64,000 bases of DNA from contig NZ_FNNE01000003.1 in assembly GCF_900106945.1 (NCBI RefSeq), positions 248,001 to 312,000 of the forward strand, read 5' to 3'. Origin of the DNA: Marinobacter mobilis. Its GTDB lineage: Bacteria; Pseudomonadota; Gammaproteobacteria; Pseudomonadales; Oleiphilaceae. A program made the translations under genes and the position numbers. Below the pieces are notes generated by a model. The model made no database searches. It was not told the origin of the DNA and saw nothing but the letters and a program-made list of their open reading frames with translations. Numbering within the stretch: the first letter of the stretch is position 1; each line of letters starts with the position of its first letter. Positions 16,659 through 26,092 of this stretch are shown in pieces.

Positions 16659-19367
16659 TTACATATTGCTGAGCAGCTGGCGGGCCTTATCTTCCTGCCC
16701 GGTCGCTTTGTAGGCTTCTGCGAGGTGCAGCGCGATCTCATCGACCTCGGGCGCTAATTCGTAAGCCTTCTCAAGGACGGGCAGGCTTTCGTCATGGCGC
16801 CCGGAGCTGAAAAGAATCCAGCCATAGGTATCGGCCACGGCTCCCGACTGCGGGTTAAGGCGAAACGCCCGTTCAGCCAGGTCGATGGCTCTGGAATCAC
16901 CATTTTCATGGTACATCCAGGCCAGATTGTTCAGCGCCAGTATGTTATCCGGGGAGAGCTGCAGAACTTTCTCATACGCTTGATTTGCCCGATCATTCTT
17001 GCCGGTTTCCTGGTACAGCATCGCCAGAGACAACATGATGGTTTCATTGTCAGGGTGCCGGTTGGTGGCTTCCTCAAGGGTGGCAATGGCCTGATCTGTC
17101 ATTTGTGCCCTCTGCAGAGAGCGGGAATAAGCGATCGCCGTCTGAACGTCATCCTTCTTATCAAGGGCCAGTCGGTATAGTTCAGCAGCGGCCTTATGGT
17201 CGCCCTGGCTCGCGCGATAATTGGCTTCGGTCAGGAAGGGGCGGGGCGATTCCGGGTGCAGGCGTTTGACGTCCTGGAGAATGTCCTGGGCTTGATCTTC
17301 GTCGCCCTGACTGTAGGCCAGCAAGACAGATTGCAGGGCAATGTCCTGGTTGTCGGGGAACAGAATACGCCCGCGGTTAAGTACCTTACCCGCCAGGTCG
17401 AACTGCTCGCCACGTGCTAACCGTGTTGCCACGCCGTTATAGATAGCGGCAACCATGGGGGCCTGTTGCGAGGGGTGGTTTGCATCGGTCTGCTCCAGCA
17501 GATTGGCGGTGTAGTCATCGGCTTCGGCATCGTTCCCATCCATCAAGGCCGCTTCAAGCAACACCAGGCGGGGGCCGACAGCTTGTGGTTGCGACTCCAT
17601 AATTTGCTGCATCAACGCAATGGTCTCCTCACGGGAGAGGGCGCTGGTGACTCCTTGCAGTGCCTGGCGGTTGTCCGGAGCCATAATCGTCGCTTCGCGG
17701 AAGAAGCGTTTTTGAGCTTCCTCATCATTCTGGCTGCCGGCAAGGTTGCCAAGTGCGATCAGCGGAGAGGGGTCCTGAGGCGCGGTTTCGCGGGCCTGAT
17801 TAAAGTAGTTACGGGCCTCCTCCGAGTCTCCGGCTGCGCCTGCCAGCTGGCCTCGGGTTAACAGTGCAGAGACATTGTCTGGTTGTTCCTTGACCCAGGC
17901 ATTGGCAGACTCCGTCGCAGAATCACGATCGCCGGTGTCCATGTAGATCTTGATGATCAGCAATCGAGCCTGATCGAGATCAGGGTTGCGCTCCATGGTT
18001 TCCCGCGCCAGCCGGAGAGCTTTGCTGGGGTCGCCCTTCTGGGCCAGGTAGGTCGCATAACGAAGGCGAAGAGAATCGTTGTCCGGATTGAGCTCCAGCG
18101 ACTTTTCAATAAAGCCCTCGCCAGTGCTTATATCACCACTGGCGAGGGAGGCTATTCCAACAAGAGCGAGGATGTCAGGGTCAGACTGAGATCCCTCCAG
18201 GTTCTCGAGCAGTTCCCGGGCACCTTCAGCGTCCCGCATTTCGAGTCGTGTAGCCGCCAGCAACTTGCTGACTTCTGTTGAGTCTCCTTGCTCGGCAATC
18301 GGAGCAAGCAGTGCCTCCGCTTCTTCGGCCCGGCCTTGACGGAACCGGATCATGCCAAGGAGCATGGCACTCTGTTCGTGGCTGGGGGATTGGGCGAGGA
18401 TCTCTTCGAGATATCGGCCCGCTGATTCCAGATCACCATTGGTAAAGGCTTCACGAGCCGCGGCCATATTGCTTTTGATGGTGCCGGGCGCTGACTTGGC
18501 GAGAATCTCTTCATAGACGAAGGCTTCCGCCACCTTTCCCTGCTCTCGCAGTACTCGGATCAGGGCTGAAATTGTTTCGTACTTGCGATAGGTCATGACA
18601 TCAAACTGACCTATATCCTCGAGCGCCTTAATGTAGGCATTCTCGGAGGTTTCCCATTCGCCTTGTGACTGGGCAAACTGCGCTTTCCATAGCCAGAGTT
18701 CCGGGTCCTGGGGATCAATCGCGTTGGCCTGCTCAATGAGCGACTGAACCTGCTGCTTATCATTCCTTGCAAAGGCGACGCGTGACAAACCGATCAGCGG
18801 CAGGACCGAGCTGCCATCGAGTTCCTTCGCCTGGGTGTAAGCCTCTTCAGATTTGCCGAGTTCGGCGCTGGCAAGGTAGACCTTGCCACGGAGGAGGGCG
18901 GCTTGCAGCTCTTGGGCACGGTCGGGATTGTTGAGACTGTCCAGCGTGGCCAGGGCCTGGTCAAACTGCGCCTGCATGGTTTGTGTCTCGGCGCGGATCA
19001 GTGCTGCCCGGTTAAGGATGTCCGGTGACAGCGATTGTTCGGGGAGCTCGTCAAGGAGTGTGTCGAGTTGCCGTTCGGCATTAACCGCATCGCCCGCGGT
19101 CACAAGGTTGGTGATGATTACGAAGTAGGGATCGGCGTTCTGGGGCTGGAGTTCAATAGCACTGCGTGCCTCCAGGGTACTCGCCTTGAGTTCACCCTGA
19201 CGCTGAAAGAATCGCGACTGGTCGAGGTGGCTGATGTATTGAATATCTTCCTGGCTCATGCCGCCGTTGTCCTCGGTACAGCCAATCAGAGCGGTAGAAA
19301 TGGCGGCGGAAAGCAGGGTGGCACGGAACAGCGGGGACAACTTCATGGATCCGATCCTTATTTTCAT
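16659..19367 (-). CDS. prsT: PEP-CTERM/exosortase system TPR lipoprotein PrsT
   Basis: 902 residues. A lipoprotein signal (STALIGC) is followed by roughly twenty tetratricopeptide repeats along the whole chain. The best conserved blade-like copies are near the C-terminus (NDRANQAYEKVLQLSPDN, ALNNLAWMYHENG, GAVADTYGWILFSSG). Length and context match PrsT of exosortase loci. It probably scaffolds the secretion or assembly of the exopolysaccharide at the outer membrane; its biochemical role in the family is not settled. Two starts are possible, ATG 19367 and ATG 19346, each with AAGGA at a good distance. It is 28 bp downstream of prsR and co-transcribed. Confidence 0.9.
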   Translation of the reverse strand: MKIRIGSMKLSPLFRATLLSAAISTALIGCTEDNGGMSQEDIQYISHLDQSRFFQRQGELKASTLEARSAIELQPQNADPYFVIITNLVTAGDAVNAERQLDTLLDELPEQSLSPDILNRAALIRAETQTMQAQFDQALATLDSLNNPDRAQELQAALLRGKVYLASAELGKSEEAYTQAKELDGSSVLPLIGLSRVAFARNDKQQVQSLIEQANAIDPQDPELWLWKAQFAQSQGEWETSENAYIKALEDIGQFDVMTYRKYETISALIRVLREQGKVAEAFVYEEILAKSAPGTIKSNMAAAREAFTNGDLESAGRYLEEILAQSPSHEQSAMLLGMIRFRQGRAEEAEALLAPIAEQGDSTEVSKLLAATRLEMRDAEGARELLENLEGSQSDPDILALVGIASLASGDISTGEGFIEKSLELNPDNDSLRLRYATYLAQKGDPSKALRLARETMERNPDLDQARLLIIKIYMDTGDRDSATESANAWVKEQPDNVSALLTRGQLAGAAGDSEEARNYFNQARETAPQDPSPLIALGNLAGSQNDEEAQKRFFREATIMAPDNRQALQGVTSALSREETIALMQQIMESQPQAVGPRLVLLEAALMDGNDAEADDYTANLLEQTDANHPSQQAPMVAAIYNGVATRLARGEQFDLAGKVLNRGRILFPDNQDIALQSVLLAYSQGDEDQAQDILQDVKRLHPESPRPFLTEANYRASQGDHKAAAELYRLALDKKDDVQTAIAYSRSLQRAQMTDQAIATLEEATNRHPDNETIMLSLAMLYQETGKNDRANQAYEKVLQLSPDNILALNNLAWMYHENGDSRAIDLAERAFRLNPQSGAVADTYGWILFSSGRHDESLPVLEKAYELAPEVDEIALHLAEAYKATGQEDKARQLLSNM

Positions 19368-19395
19368 TACGTTATATCCTTGTACTGCCTACTGA

Positions 19396-20784
19396 CTAGT
19401 GTCTGGTGCTGGCAGCCTCTGCAGACGATTCGATCTTGTATTTATCCGTCAGGTTATAAAGGGTAGGGCGGGTGACACCGAGCAGCCGGGCGGCCTGAGC
19501 CATATTGAAATTGCTGCTTTGCAAGGCCTGGGTGATGGCCTGGCGTTCGGCGGTTTCGCGGACCTGACGAAGGTTTAACTGGGTATCCATCGGGCTGACA
19601 TCGGATTCCAGTTCAAGATCAGCGGCGGTGACCCGCTTACCGTCGGCCATGATGGTGGCACGCTTCACTTTGTTGATCATTTCCCGGACGTTGCCCGGCC
19701 AGGCATAGCTGCTGATCGCCCGCACGGCGTCCTCGGAGAACGAAAGATTGGGCCGATCCATTTGTTTGCCCAAGGATTTGAGCAGCGATTTGGCAATCAC
19801 CAGTGCGTCACCATCCCGCTCCCGCAAGGCCGGGACGTCGAGGGTGATTTCACTGATCCGGTAGTACAGGTCTTCACGGAAATCGCCGCTGTCGATGAGT
19901 TGGCGGACTTCCCGGTGGGTGGCGCAGACGACCCGCACATCAACCGGGATCGGGGTTACGCTGCCAACCCGGTCAATGACCCTCTCCTGGAGGAAGCGCA
20001 GCAGCTTAGCCTGCAGTGGCATCGGCATGTCGCCAATCTCATCGAGGAACAGGGTGCCGCCGTTGGCGCTTTCAATTTTGCCTTTCTTGCTCTGGGTGGC
20101 GCCGGTAAAGGCACCTTTTTCGTAGCCAAAGAGCTCGCTTTCAAGCAGGTTTTCAGGGATGGCCGCACAGTTGATGGCGGCGAACGGTTTTCCGGAACGG
20201 TGACTCAGGTCATGCAGTGCCCGGGCGAGAAGTTCCTTGCCGGTCCCTGTCTCGCCACTGATGAGGGTGGTGACGTCGGTGGGCGCAACTTTCTCGAGGG
20301 TGCGGCAGATAGACACCATCTGTGGGCTGGCGGCAACAATACCCTTGATGGTGGTACCGTTCTGGGTAGACTGGAGTTCACGGTTTTCGCGCTCCAGTTC
20401 GCTCAGCCGCAAGGCCCGGTTGACCACAAAGGTGAGGATGTCAGCGTCCAGCGGTTTCTGGTAAAAATCGCAGGCACCCATGCCGATGGCTTTCACCGCG
20501 TTTTCCTTGTCTTCACGACCGGTTACAACGATGACTTTGGTTTGGGGGGATAGGCGGAGGATATCTTCAAGCAGTGCAAACCCTTCCGAAGCTCCGCCGG
20601 GGTCGGGGGGTAACCCCAAATCCAGCGTGACCACATCGGGTTCGAGACGGCGCAGGGCCGCCAATGCTGTTTCCCGGGTGCCTGCGACGGCGACTTCAAG
20701 GTCTTCACTGAAGCACCAGCGCATCTGGCTTTGTAATCCCGGGTCGTCCTCAACGATCAGAAGTCGTTTGCTCACAACTGCCAC
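19396..20784 (-). CDS. prsR: Sigma-54-dependent response regulator PrsR
   Basis: 462 residues in NtrC-like order. The receiver domain (about 5-125) has phospho-acceptor Asp55 in TLDLGLPP. The AAA+ domain (about 148-385) has Walker A GETGTGKE (177-184) and the sigma-54-contact loop GAFTGA (224-229). A Fis-type HTH closes the protein (NMAQAARLLGVTRPTLY). Start is GTG 20784, with AAGGA just upstream and another GTG at 20775. It should be phosphorylated by PrsK, encoded 96 bp upstream, and activate RpoN promoters of exopolysaccharide and exosortase-target genes. The sigma-54 promoter at 11683-11699 is an obvious local target. Confidence 0.93.
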   Translation of the reverse strand: MAVVSKRLLIVEDDPGLQSQMRWCFSEDLEVAVAGTRETALAALRRLEPDVVTLDLGLPPDPGGASEGFALLEDILRLSPQTKVIVVTGREDKENAVKAIGMGACDFYQKPLDADILTFVVNRALRLSELERENRELQSTQNGTTIKGIVAASPQMVSICRTLEKVAPTDVTTLISGETGTGKELLARALHDLSHRSGKPFAAINCAAIPENLLESELFGYEKGAFTGATQSKKGKIESANGGTLFLDEIGDMPMPLQAKLLRFLQERVIDRVGSVTPIPVDVRVVCATHREVRQLIDSGDFREDLYYRISEITLDVPALRERDGDALVIAKSLLKSLGKQMDRPNLSFSEDAVRAISSYAWPGNVREMINKVKRATIMADGKRVTAADLELESDVSPMDTQLNLRQVRETAERQAITQALQSSNFNMAQAARLLGVTRPTLYNLTDKYKIESSAEAASTRH

Positions 20785-20880
20785 AAGTCCTTTTTGTAGA
20801 GTGATGTTTTATCTTCAACGATTCTTAACTGAACACTTGGTTAATGCAATCATCCCCCGGTGTTTTTTAAAAAGCGCCAA

Positions 20881-23001
20881 TCATTCGGCGTATCTTGCTG
20901 GTGGTTTGGCGTCAGAATCTTCGCGTTGCTCGCAAGTTTCCCCTTCAGCGGCAATGGGAAGGCGGACGGAGAAGCAGGAGCCGATGCCCGGTTCACTGGT
21001 TACGTCGATATTGCCGCCAATCTTGCGAACGTATTCCCGCGCCTGGTATGCACCGATGCCCATACCGGTCAGGCCCTTGGTGCTTTCAAACGGTTTGAAC
21101 AGCTGAAACTTGATGAACTCTTCGCTCATGCCTGAGCCGGTGTCCTGAATGAACAGGACGGCCTGGCCTTCTGAGGTCTTGATGGTCAGTGACACTTCAC
21201 CATCGGATGGGGTGGCGTCCTGGGCATTCTGGATCAGGTGGCCGAGCACACTTTTCAGCTGATCAGGGTCCGCATTGACAAAAACGGAGGTTGGAGCGGG
21301 CGCGAACACCGGTGCGGGTTCGCTTTTGCCATGCTGCTCACAGAGTTGGGTCACCAGCAGGTTGAGATCGAGACACCCGGTTGGCCCCGATTCGTCCATG
21401 GGTTTGCGTATATGGTCCACCAGTAGTGACATCTTGCTGACCGCGTGTTCGGTGGTAAGGATCATGTCGTCAATAAACGCCGGGTTGGACTTGTGTCGGG
21501 CAGCGTTGTTGACCAGCAGTGTGAGTTGGGCAATCAGTGTTTTGAGATCGTGGACCATGAACGCCGAGGCCTTGCTGACCGCCTCGAACTGCATGGCCCG
21601 GGAAAGGCGGTTCTGGGCATCAGCCTGGGCCAGAAGGTTACAGGTCTGACGCGCAACTACCTTGATCAGGTCGAAGTTTTCCCAGTTGAGTTCAACTCTG
21701 GCGTAAGGGCTTCCTATCAGGGTCATGCCATAAAGATTATTGCCAAGGTACATAGGGATAACCAGCCAGCCGTCGCTGAATCGGGTGATAGCATCAGGAA
21801 TTTCCAGAAGGTTGTACCGTACAGGGTCCTGGCGGTATTCCTCCAGATTGATGATCCATTCCCGCTCCTGGAGAAAGCGTGCCAGTTCTGACTGACCGTC
21901 AATGGTGGTGTATTTGGGGGCGGCCATGTTGGCGGTTGCCTGGAGGGCGAAGTTACCGTCCTCATCCCTTAGCCAGAGCACGCCAGAATTACTTTCTACC
22001 AGCCCACCGAGTATGCGGATCACCCGTTCCGGCAATGGTGGGTTGTTACTCAGGTCTGCCAGCTCGCGGGTCATCTTCAGCCATTCTTCGCGGTAATCGT
22101 ACTTGTAATCGAAGAAATTCTGGCTGATGAACACCATCAGCCGGGCACGGATACGCTGGGACGTGGCTAGCAGAACAAAGAAGGCCAGGGAGCCAGATAC
22201 AAACAACACCTGAAGTGCGTTACCCCAGTCCCCGCCCATGACCTTGACGTAGTATCCACCAATGGCGAGGCAGATCAGATAAAGACCGGCGAAGCTGAGG
22301 GCGCCAACGTGATAGACCGCCGTGCGCGACAGCTGGAACTCGATGGGCTGCTTGCGGGTGTTGACGACATTCACCGCAAGCAGGGGGACGATCAGTGCGA
22401 TAACAAATCCGCGGGCATCCCAGAAAGAATCAGCAATCTGGCCAAACAGCAGGGCGTCTGAATACATGAAAAAGTCGAAGGCCATCATCGTGCTGATGGC
22501 GATACAGATATACTTGAGGCTGGAGCGCCCCATCGACCCGCAGTTTCTCCAGATCTGCTCGACCAGTGACAGGCCGAGTAACGACAGCGCAATCTGGCCA
22601 ACCACCTTGGTTTTTCCATCAACGATGGCAATGCCGAACGCGTATTCCATAATCCCGAAGGTGATCAGGAGTACAACGAGGGTAATGGTCGCTGCGCTGA
22701 GCGCGTTGCGAATCTTGCCCATGAACTGGCCAGTGCGGGAGGCGTCCCGGAGTAGCGCCAGTAGCACGGCGATCCAACTGGCATCACGCAGCAACTCCAG
22801 CAGGTAGCGCATGAAGAAGCCGGGTTCAGCCCAGAGCGATTGGGTGACGAGGGAGGCGGACCAGAGGGTGGTGACCAGAGCGGCCAGGAACATGGAGCGA
22901 TCCACGTCCCGGCGGAGGTATTTGCTGGCAATCAGGATCGCCAGCAGCAGATAGGCGAGTGCTGCCGTCGAATGGCTGATCACCGTCAGATTTGTCACCA
23001 T
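20881..23001 (-). CDS. prsK: Membrane sensor histidine kinase PrsK
   Basis: About 706 residues. An N-terminal block of seven or eight hydrophobic helices (1-290) is followed by a GAF-like domain (about 325-465). The phospho-acceptor region is FMVHDLKTL (His487 counted from GTG 23010), and the HATPase domain has HLIQNAQDA, DTGSGM and GMGIGAY. This layout matches PrsK kinases of exosortase loci. The signal is unknown. Start could be GTG 23010, ATG 23001 or GTG 22998; spacing does not decide, and I use ATG. It lies 21-30 bp after the SDR gene and 96 bp before prsR, so kinase and regulator are made together. Confidence 0.9.
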   Translation of the reverse strand: MVTNLTVISHSTAALAYLLLAILIASKYLRRDVDRSMFLAALVTTLWSASLVTQSLWAEPGFFMRYLLELLRDASWIAVLLALLRDASRTGQFMGKIRNALSAATITLVVLLITFGIMEYAFGIAIVDGKTKVVGQIALSLLGLSLVEQIWRNCGSMGRSSLKYICIAISTMMAFDFFMYSDALLFGQIADSFWDARGFVIALIVPLLAVNVVNTRKQPIEFQLSRTAVYHVGALSFAGLYLICLAIGGYYVKVMGGDWGNALQVLFVSGSLAFFVLLATSQRIRARLMVFISQNFFDYKYDYREEWLKMTRELADLSNNPPLPERVIRILGGLVESNSGVLWLRDEDGNFALQATANMAAPKYTTIDGQSELARFLQEREWIINLEEYRQDPVRYNLLEIPDAITRFSDGWLVIPMYLGNNLYGMTLIGSPYARVELNWENFDLIKVVARQTCNLLAQADAQNRLSRAMQFEAVSKASAFMVHDLKTLIAQLTLLVNNAARHKSNPAFIDDMILTTEHAVSKMSLLVDHIRKPMDESGPTGCLDLNLLVTQLCEQHGKSEPAPVFAPAPTSVFVNADPDQLKSVLGHLIQNAQDATPSDGEVSLTIKTSEGQAVLFIQDTGSGMSEEFIKFQLFKPFESTKGLTGMGIGAYQAREYVRKIGGNIDVTSEPGIGSCFSVRLPIAAEGETCEQREDSDAKPPARYAE

Positions 23002-23031
23002 ACCTCTCACAACCCTGTGATTTGGCAGCTA

Positions 23032-23994
23032 CTAAACCGGCCGTTTGTTTTCCCGATAATAACGGAAAATTTCTTTGAGTGGCCGTCTTGGCTTGAAATT
23101 GAATTCCCGGGCAAAGGAACGACCGTCAATGACCACGGGGTACTTGAAGAAATTCATTAGGTACGACGGGAAACTCTTTAATTTCAGCGTACGCAGAATC
23201 GCGGAGGTTACGGCCGGCGGTATAGATGGCACTGGAATGCGAGAGCAACCACACATGCTCAGTGCCCGTTGGTAGGCAACCCAGTCATCCGGCGCTACGT
23301 TAAACACCCCTCGGGTCTTTTTGCCGTAGGCAAGAACAATAGCATCGGCCATATCATCGATGTGAATGAACTGCATCATCGGTGAGAAGCCCATCAGGAC
23401 CGGTGCGCGTTCGCTGGCGAGTAGCAGGCTTATCGTATTGCGGACACCGGGACCAACAATGTTGCAGGGCCGAAGAACCGTGATGTTGAGATCGGGGTAG
23501 CGCCAGAGGTAGATGTTGGCGAGGTTCTCCAGTTCGACTGAATCCACAAGATCCATGGTAAGGCCCGCGCTCTTCAGCGGTGCCTCTTCGTCGATCAGCG
23601 CCGGATTGTAGGCCATGGCACCGTATACGTGGTAGGTCGACAAGACCACGACACGTGAAATGCCGTACTTGTGGCTCAGATCGAGCAGTTTCTGGGTGCC
23701 CAGCACGTTAGCGTTATAGCGGCGCATAGGGGTAAGCTGGCTGGACTGGATGCGCCCCAGGTGAATGACGCCATCAAACTCATATCGGCGAAACAGGTCT
23801 TCAAAGACCCGCTTATTGAAATCAATGCAATAGCTGGGGATGTCGTCGCCAAGATACACCTGCTCGCGGAAATCCACGGCAACCAGGTCGCACTCATCCC
23901 TAAGCCGGTTGATGACCTGCTGGGCCAGGGCGCCAGCCGCGCCGGTTACCAGGATGCGGGGGCGTTTATTTGGGGTGGTTTTTTTTGCCGTCAT
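23032..23994 (-). CDS. Extended SDR (NAD-dependent epimerase/dehydratase fold), atypical active site
   Basis: A 320-residue Rossmann protein with the TGAAGALA nucleotide loop at residues 17-24 and an HLGRI segment. The region where extended SDRs carry Tyr-x3-Lys reads DLVDS before VELENLAN, so both catalytic residues appear to be missing, although STYHVYG upstream is normal. It may bind NAD(P) without classical epimerase chemistry, or use other residues. It overlaps the acyltransferase stop by one base (TGATG), so the pair is translationally coupled and probably acts in one lipid or glycolipid pathway. The substrate is unknown. Confidence 0.8.
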   Translation of the reverse strand: MTAKKTTPNKRPRILVTGAAGALAQQVINRLRDECDLVAVDFREQVYLGDDIPSYCIDFNKRVFEDLFRRYEFDGVIHLGRIQSSQLTPMRRYNANVLGTQKLLDLSHKYGISRVVVLSTYHVYGAMAYNPALIDEEAPLKSAGLTMDLVDSVELENLANIYLWRYPDLNITVLRPCNIVGPGVRNTISLLLASERAPVLMGFSPMMQFIHIDDMADAIVLAYGKKTRGVFNVAPDDWVAYQRALSMCGCSRIPVPSIPPAVTSAILRTLKLKSFPSYLMNFFKYPVVIDGRSFAREFNFKPRRPLKEIFRYYRENKRPV

Positions 23995-24809
23995 CAGAAT
24001 AGCCTTTTCCGTTCACTCAATCCCTTGTCGATCTGTTCATTGATCGCCGCTTTCACCTGTTCAACCCGTTCAGTCACCTCTTCCTCGGAAATTTCGCCAT
24101 CTTCAAAGAACAGCGGGTCGCCGAAGTTCAGATACACCTTTGCGGGAAGCACTGCCGGCAAGGCAAGGGGGACATAGGGAACGCCAAGCATGTTGGCCAG
24201 CGGCTTGATGTTTGCGATGGCTGGGATGGTTTCTTCACAACCTACGACGCCAACGGGAACAATCGTGGCTTTGTATTTCATGGCCAGATGCATGAACCCG
24301 TTGCCAAACCGTTTGAGCTGGTAGCGATCCTGATAAAGCTTGCCGGATCCACGGACACCCTCAGGGAACACGATAACCGCCTCGTCATTCGCGAGCATTT
24401 TTGCGCAGTTGGTCGGGTCACCAAGGACTGCACCGAACTCGTTCAGCAGGTTGCCCAGGTAGGGCACGGTCGGAAAGAATCGTTCGATCATGGCCCGGGG
24501 AATGCGTGGTTTCTCCTCCCTTGAGGCCAGGGCATAACCGATCAATACACCGTCAATCGGCAGCTGTCCGCTGTGGTTGGCAATGATCAGCACCGGGCCT
24601 TTCTCGGGAATCTTGTCAACGCCGTGGGCCTCGACCCGGAAATAGCGGTCGTAAAGAAGGCGGGCCAGGGAAAAGCCAATTTTCACCGACTCATTATTGT
24701 ATCCCCAGGGATCATAGCCCAGCGACCCGATGGGCTTGCGTATCTTGTTGATCTGTTCGTCGAGTGCGGGAGCGACAAGCAGCGATTTGATCCTTGACGT
24801 TAAGCTCAT
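23994..24809 (-). CDS. Lysophospholipid (PlsC-like) acyltransferase
   Basis: 271 residues from ATG 24809, which has AAGGA about 7 nt upstream and overlaps the upstream stop as ATGA. A reading frame extends further upstream but has no family similarity. The acyltransferase block I reads NHSGQLPIDG, which spaces His and Asp by six residues rather than the four of classical PlsC; this is seen in one LPLAT-like branch. Block III is FPEGVRGSGK. It is a membrane-associated enzyme that should move an acyl chain from acyl-CoA or acyl-ACP to a glycerol-type acceptor. The linked SDR and mutarotase genes make a role in a glycolipid or EPS anchor possible, but this is not shown. Confidence 0.82.
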   Translation of the reverse strand: MSLTSRIKSLLVAPALDEQINKIRKPIGSLGYDPWGYNNESVKIGFSLARLLYDRYFRVEAHGVDKIPEKGPVLIIANHSGQLPIDGVLIGYALASREEKPRIPRAMIERFFPTVPYLGNLLNEFGAVLGDPTNCAKMLANDEAVIVFPEGVRGSGKLYQDRYQLKRFGNGFMHLAMKYKATIVPVGVVGCEETIPAIANIKPLANMLGVPYVPLALPAVLPAKVYLNFGDPLFFEDGEISEEEVTERVEQVKAAINEQIDKGLSERKRLF

Positions 24810-25777
24810 TGCGAATCCTTGTGTTCCTGTAACCTGCTGATCATGACACCTAGGGTGTGACTTTGTCCGTAATTGAGCACGCGAACGTCGTCGAGTGCAT
24901 TGGCAGTTTCGACGCATAGCATGGTTTGCCAGGCATGGTTGGGAAAGTCCGACAATCTGCCGGCTTTTTCCGGACCCGGGTTCCAGACGACCGCTGACTG
25001 ACTGCCGTTGCTGCAAAGGCGGTAGGCGGATGTCGTCGTGGTTATGCCGATATCGCGGAAACCCGCTTCATAGATACGGTCGACTTCTCCGGTAAAGCGG
25101 ACATCACCCTGTTGAGGCTTGTGGCTCCATTGGTCCAGTGCGTCGATGTAGCTTGTGCCGTCCAGTCCGGTCACGGCGGTTTGGGTGATGTCGGGTGTCG
25201 GAAAATAGCTATGCAGGGCCTGGGACAGCGCCAGAGGGGTGCTGCTGAGGTTGGTGGTCGTTAGCGCAAGTTGAAGCGTCGTGGCGGAGAACCGGAAAGT
25301 CAGCAGTGCTTTTGCATGGCCGTCCCACAGGTCCGAAAAATCGTCGTTAGCGTCGAGCGACAGAGAAATTTCCACGTCGTCCGGGGATTCACGAACATCT
25401 TCCAGTGACCATACGGCGGTGCGGGCAAAGCCGTGGGCAGTGTTCGTGCGGATGTGCCTGCGGACGGCTTCCGGGTTTTTGTCCGGATTCCCAAACCAGG
25501 GCCAGCAGATGGGAATGCCACCGCGAATCGCGGAGCCGGTGTGAAACCTGGCGGTATCGCTGAGCCACAACCAGTTGGATTCATTGCTTGGAGCAAAGTG
25601 GGTCAGATGAGCGCCCTGTAAAAACAGCTGTGCGTGGAAGTCCGGGTGGCGGATTTTAAGGGCTTCGAGTTGATCGACGGTGGTCCAGCGGGTAAACGAC
25701 CAGGAGCCTGGGGCTGATTTCACTGCTTGCCTCATAGGTTGGCGGTTGCTCAGGGGCGCCGTGGGTAGGTAAATCAA
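24806..25777 (-). CDS. D-hexose-6-phosphate mutarotase (YeaD-like aldose epimerase)
   Basis: About 323 residues of the galactose mutarotase fold. Diagnostic segments are LQGAHLTHF, GGIPICWPWFG and TAHGFART (catalytic His), then ALHSYF. It interconverts alpha and beta anomers of a hexose 6-phosphate in the cytoplasm. TTG 25777 has AGGA 5 nt upstream; ATG 25735 is an alternative without a good Shine-Dalgarno. It is the first gene of the minus-strand run that continues through the acyltransferase, SDR, prsK, prsR and prsT. It is divergent from the 4.5S RNA gene. No clear promoter was found for it. Confidence 0.85.
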   Translation of the reverse strand: MIYLPTAPLSNRQPMRQAVKSAPGSWSFTRWTTVDQLEALKIRHPDFHAQLFLQGAHLTHFAPSNESNWLWLSDTARFHTGSAIRGGIPICWPWFGNPDKNPEAVRRHIRTNTAHGFARTAVWSLEDVRESPDDVEISLSLDANDDFSDLWDGHAKALLTFRFSATTLQLALTTTNLSSTPLALSQALHSYFPTPDITQTAVTGLDGTSYIDALDQWSHKPQQGDVRFTGEVDRIYEAGFRDIGITTTTSAYRLCSNGSQSAVVWNPGPEKAGRLSDFPNHAWQTMLCVETANALDDVRVLNYGQSHTLGVMISRLQEHKDSQ

Positions 25778-25913
25778 GGCGATCCTGGCGAGCGTAATAG
25801 TGTCAGGAAGCCTGTTGAATCATAAGCATAGTGAAGGTTAATGGAATTTGCGCGAGTGCGCGATATGTGAGCTCCGGGCAGGGGCATTATTTGACGAATT
25901 CGAGCGAGGGGGA

Positions 25914-25942
25914 TTGATGATGCCCGCAACCCCTGTTAACAT
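25914..25942 (+). promoter_or_regulatory. Candidate sigma-70 promoter of ffs
   Basis: TTGATG (25914-25919) and TAACAT (25937-25942) are separated by 17 nt; each matches four of six consensus positions. A start near 25949 would give a 5' leader of about 30 nt before the mature RNA, comparable with the leader that RNase P removes in E. coli. Confidence 0.4.
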
Positions 25943-25979
25943 GCGCGCCGCATCTGAACGAGCTGGTTCGGATCGTTAT

Positions 25980-26092
25980 GGTGGCTCCGCTGGTGCCTCC
26001 GCAACAATAAACCGTGAACCCGGTCAGGCCCGGAAGGGAGCAGCCGCAGCGGTGGACTTGTGTGCCGGAGTGTTGCTGGTGGGGCCACCCCC
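25980..26092 (+). ncRNA. ffs: Signal recognition particle RNA, small bacterial (4.5S) type
   Basis: The hallmark apical loop GGTCAGGCCCGGAAGGGAGC lies at 26022-26041, followed by AGCCGCAGCGG and GTGTGCCGG as in E. coli 4.5S RNA. The ends pair: GGTGGCTCC (25980-25988) with GGGGCCACC (26081-26089). Length is about 113 nt. The RNA binds Ffh and targets membrane proteins to SecYEG. Location just upstream of dnaX is common in related gammaproteobacteria. Exact ends are estimated from base pairing. Confidence 0.93.

Noticed and set aside
24810-25016. N-terminal extension of the acyltransferase frame to 25016
   Set aside because: The extension overlaps the mutarotase gene in another frame, has no acyltransferase similarity, and ATG 24809 has a good Shine-Dalgarno.
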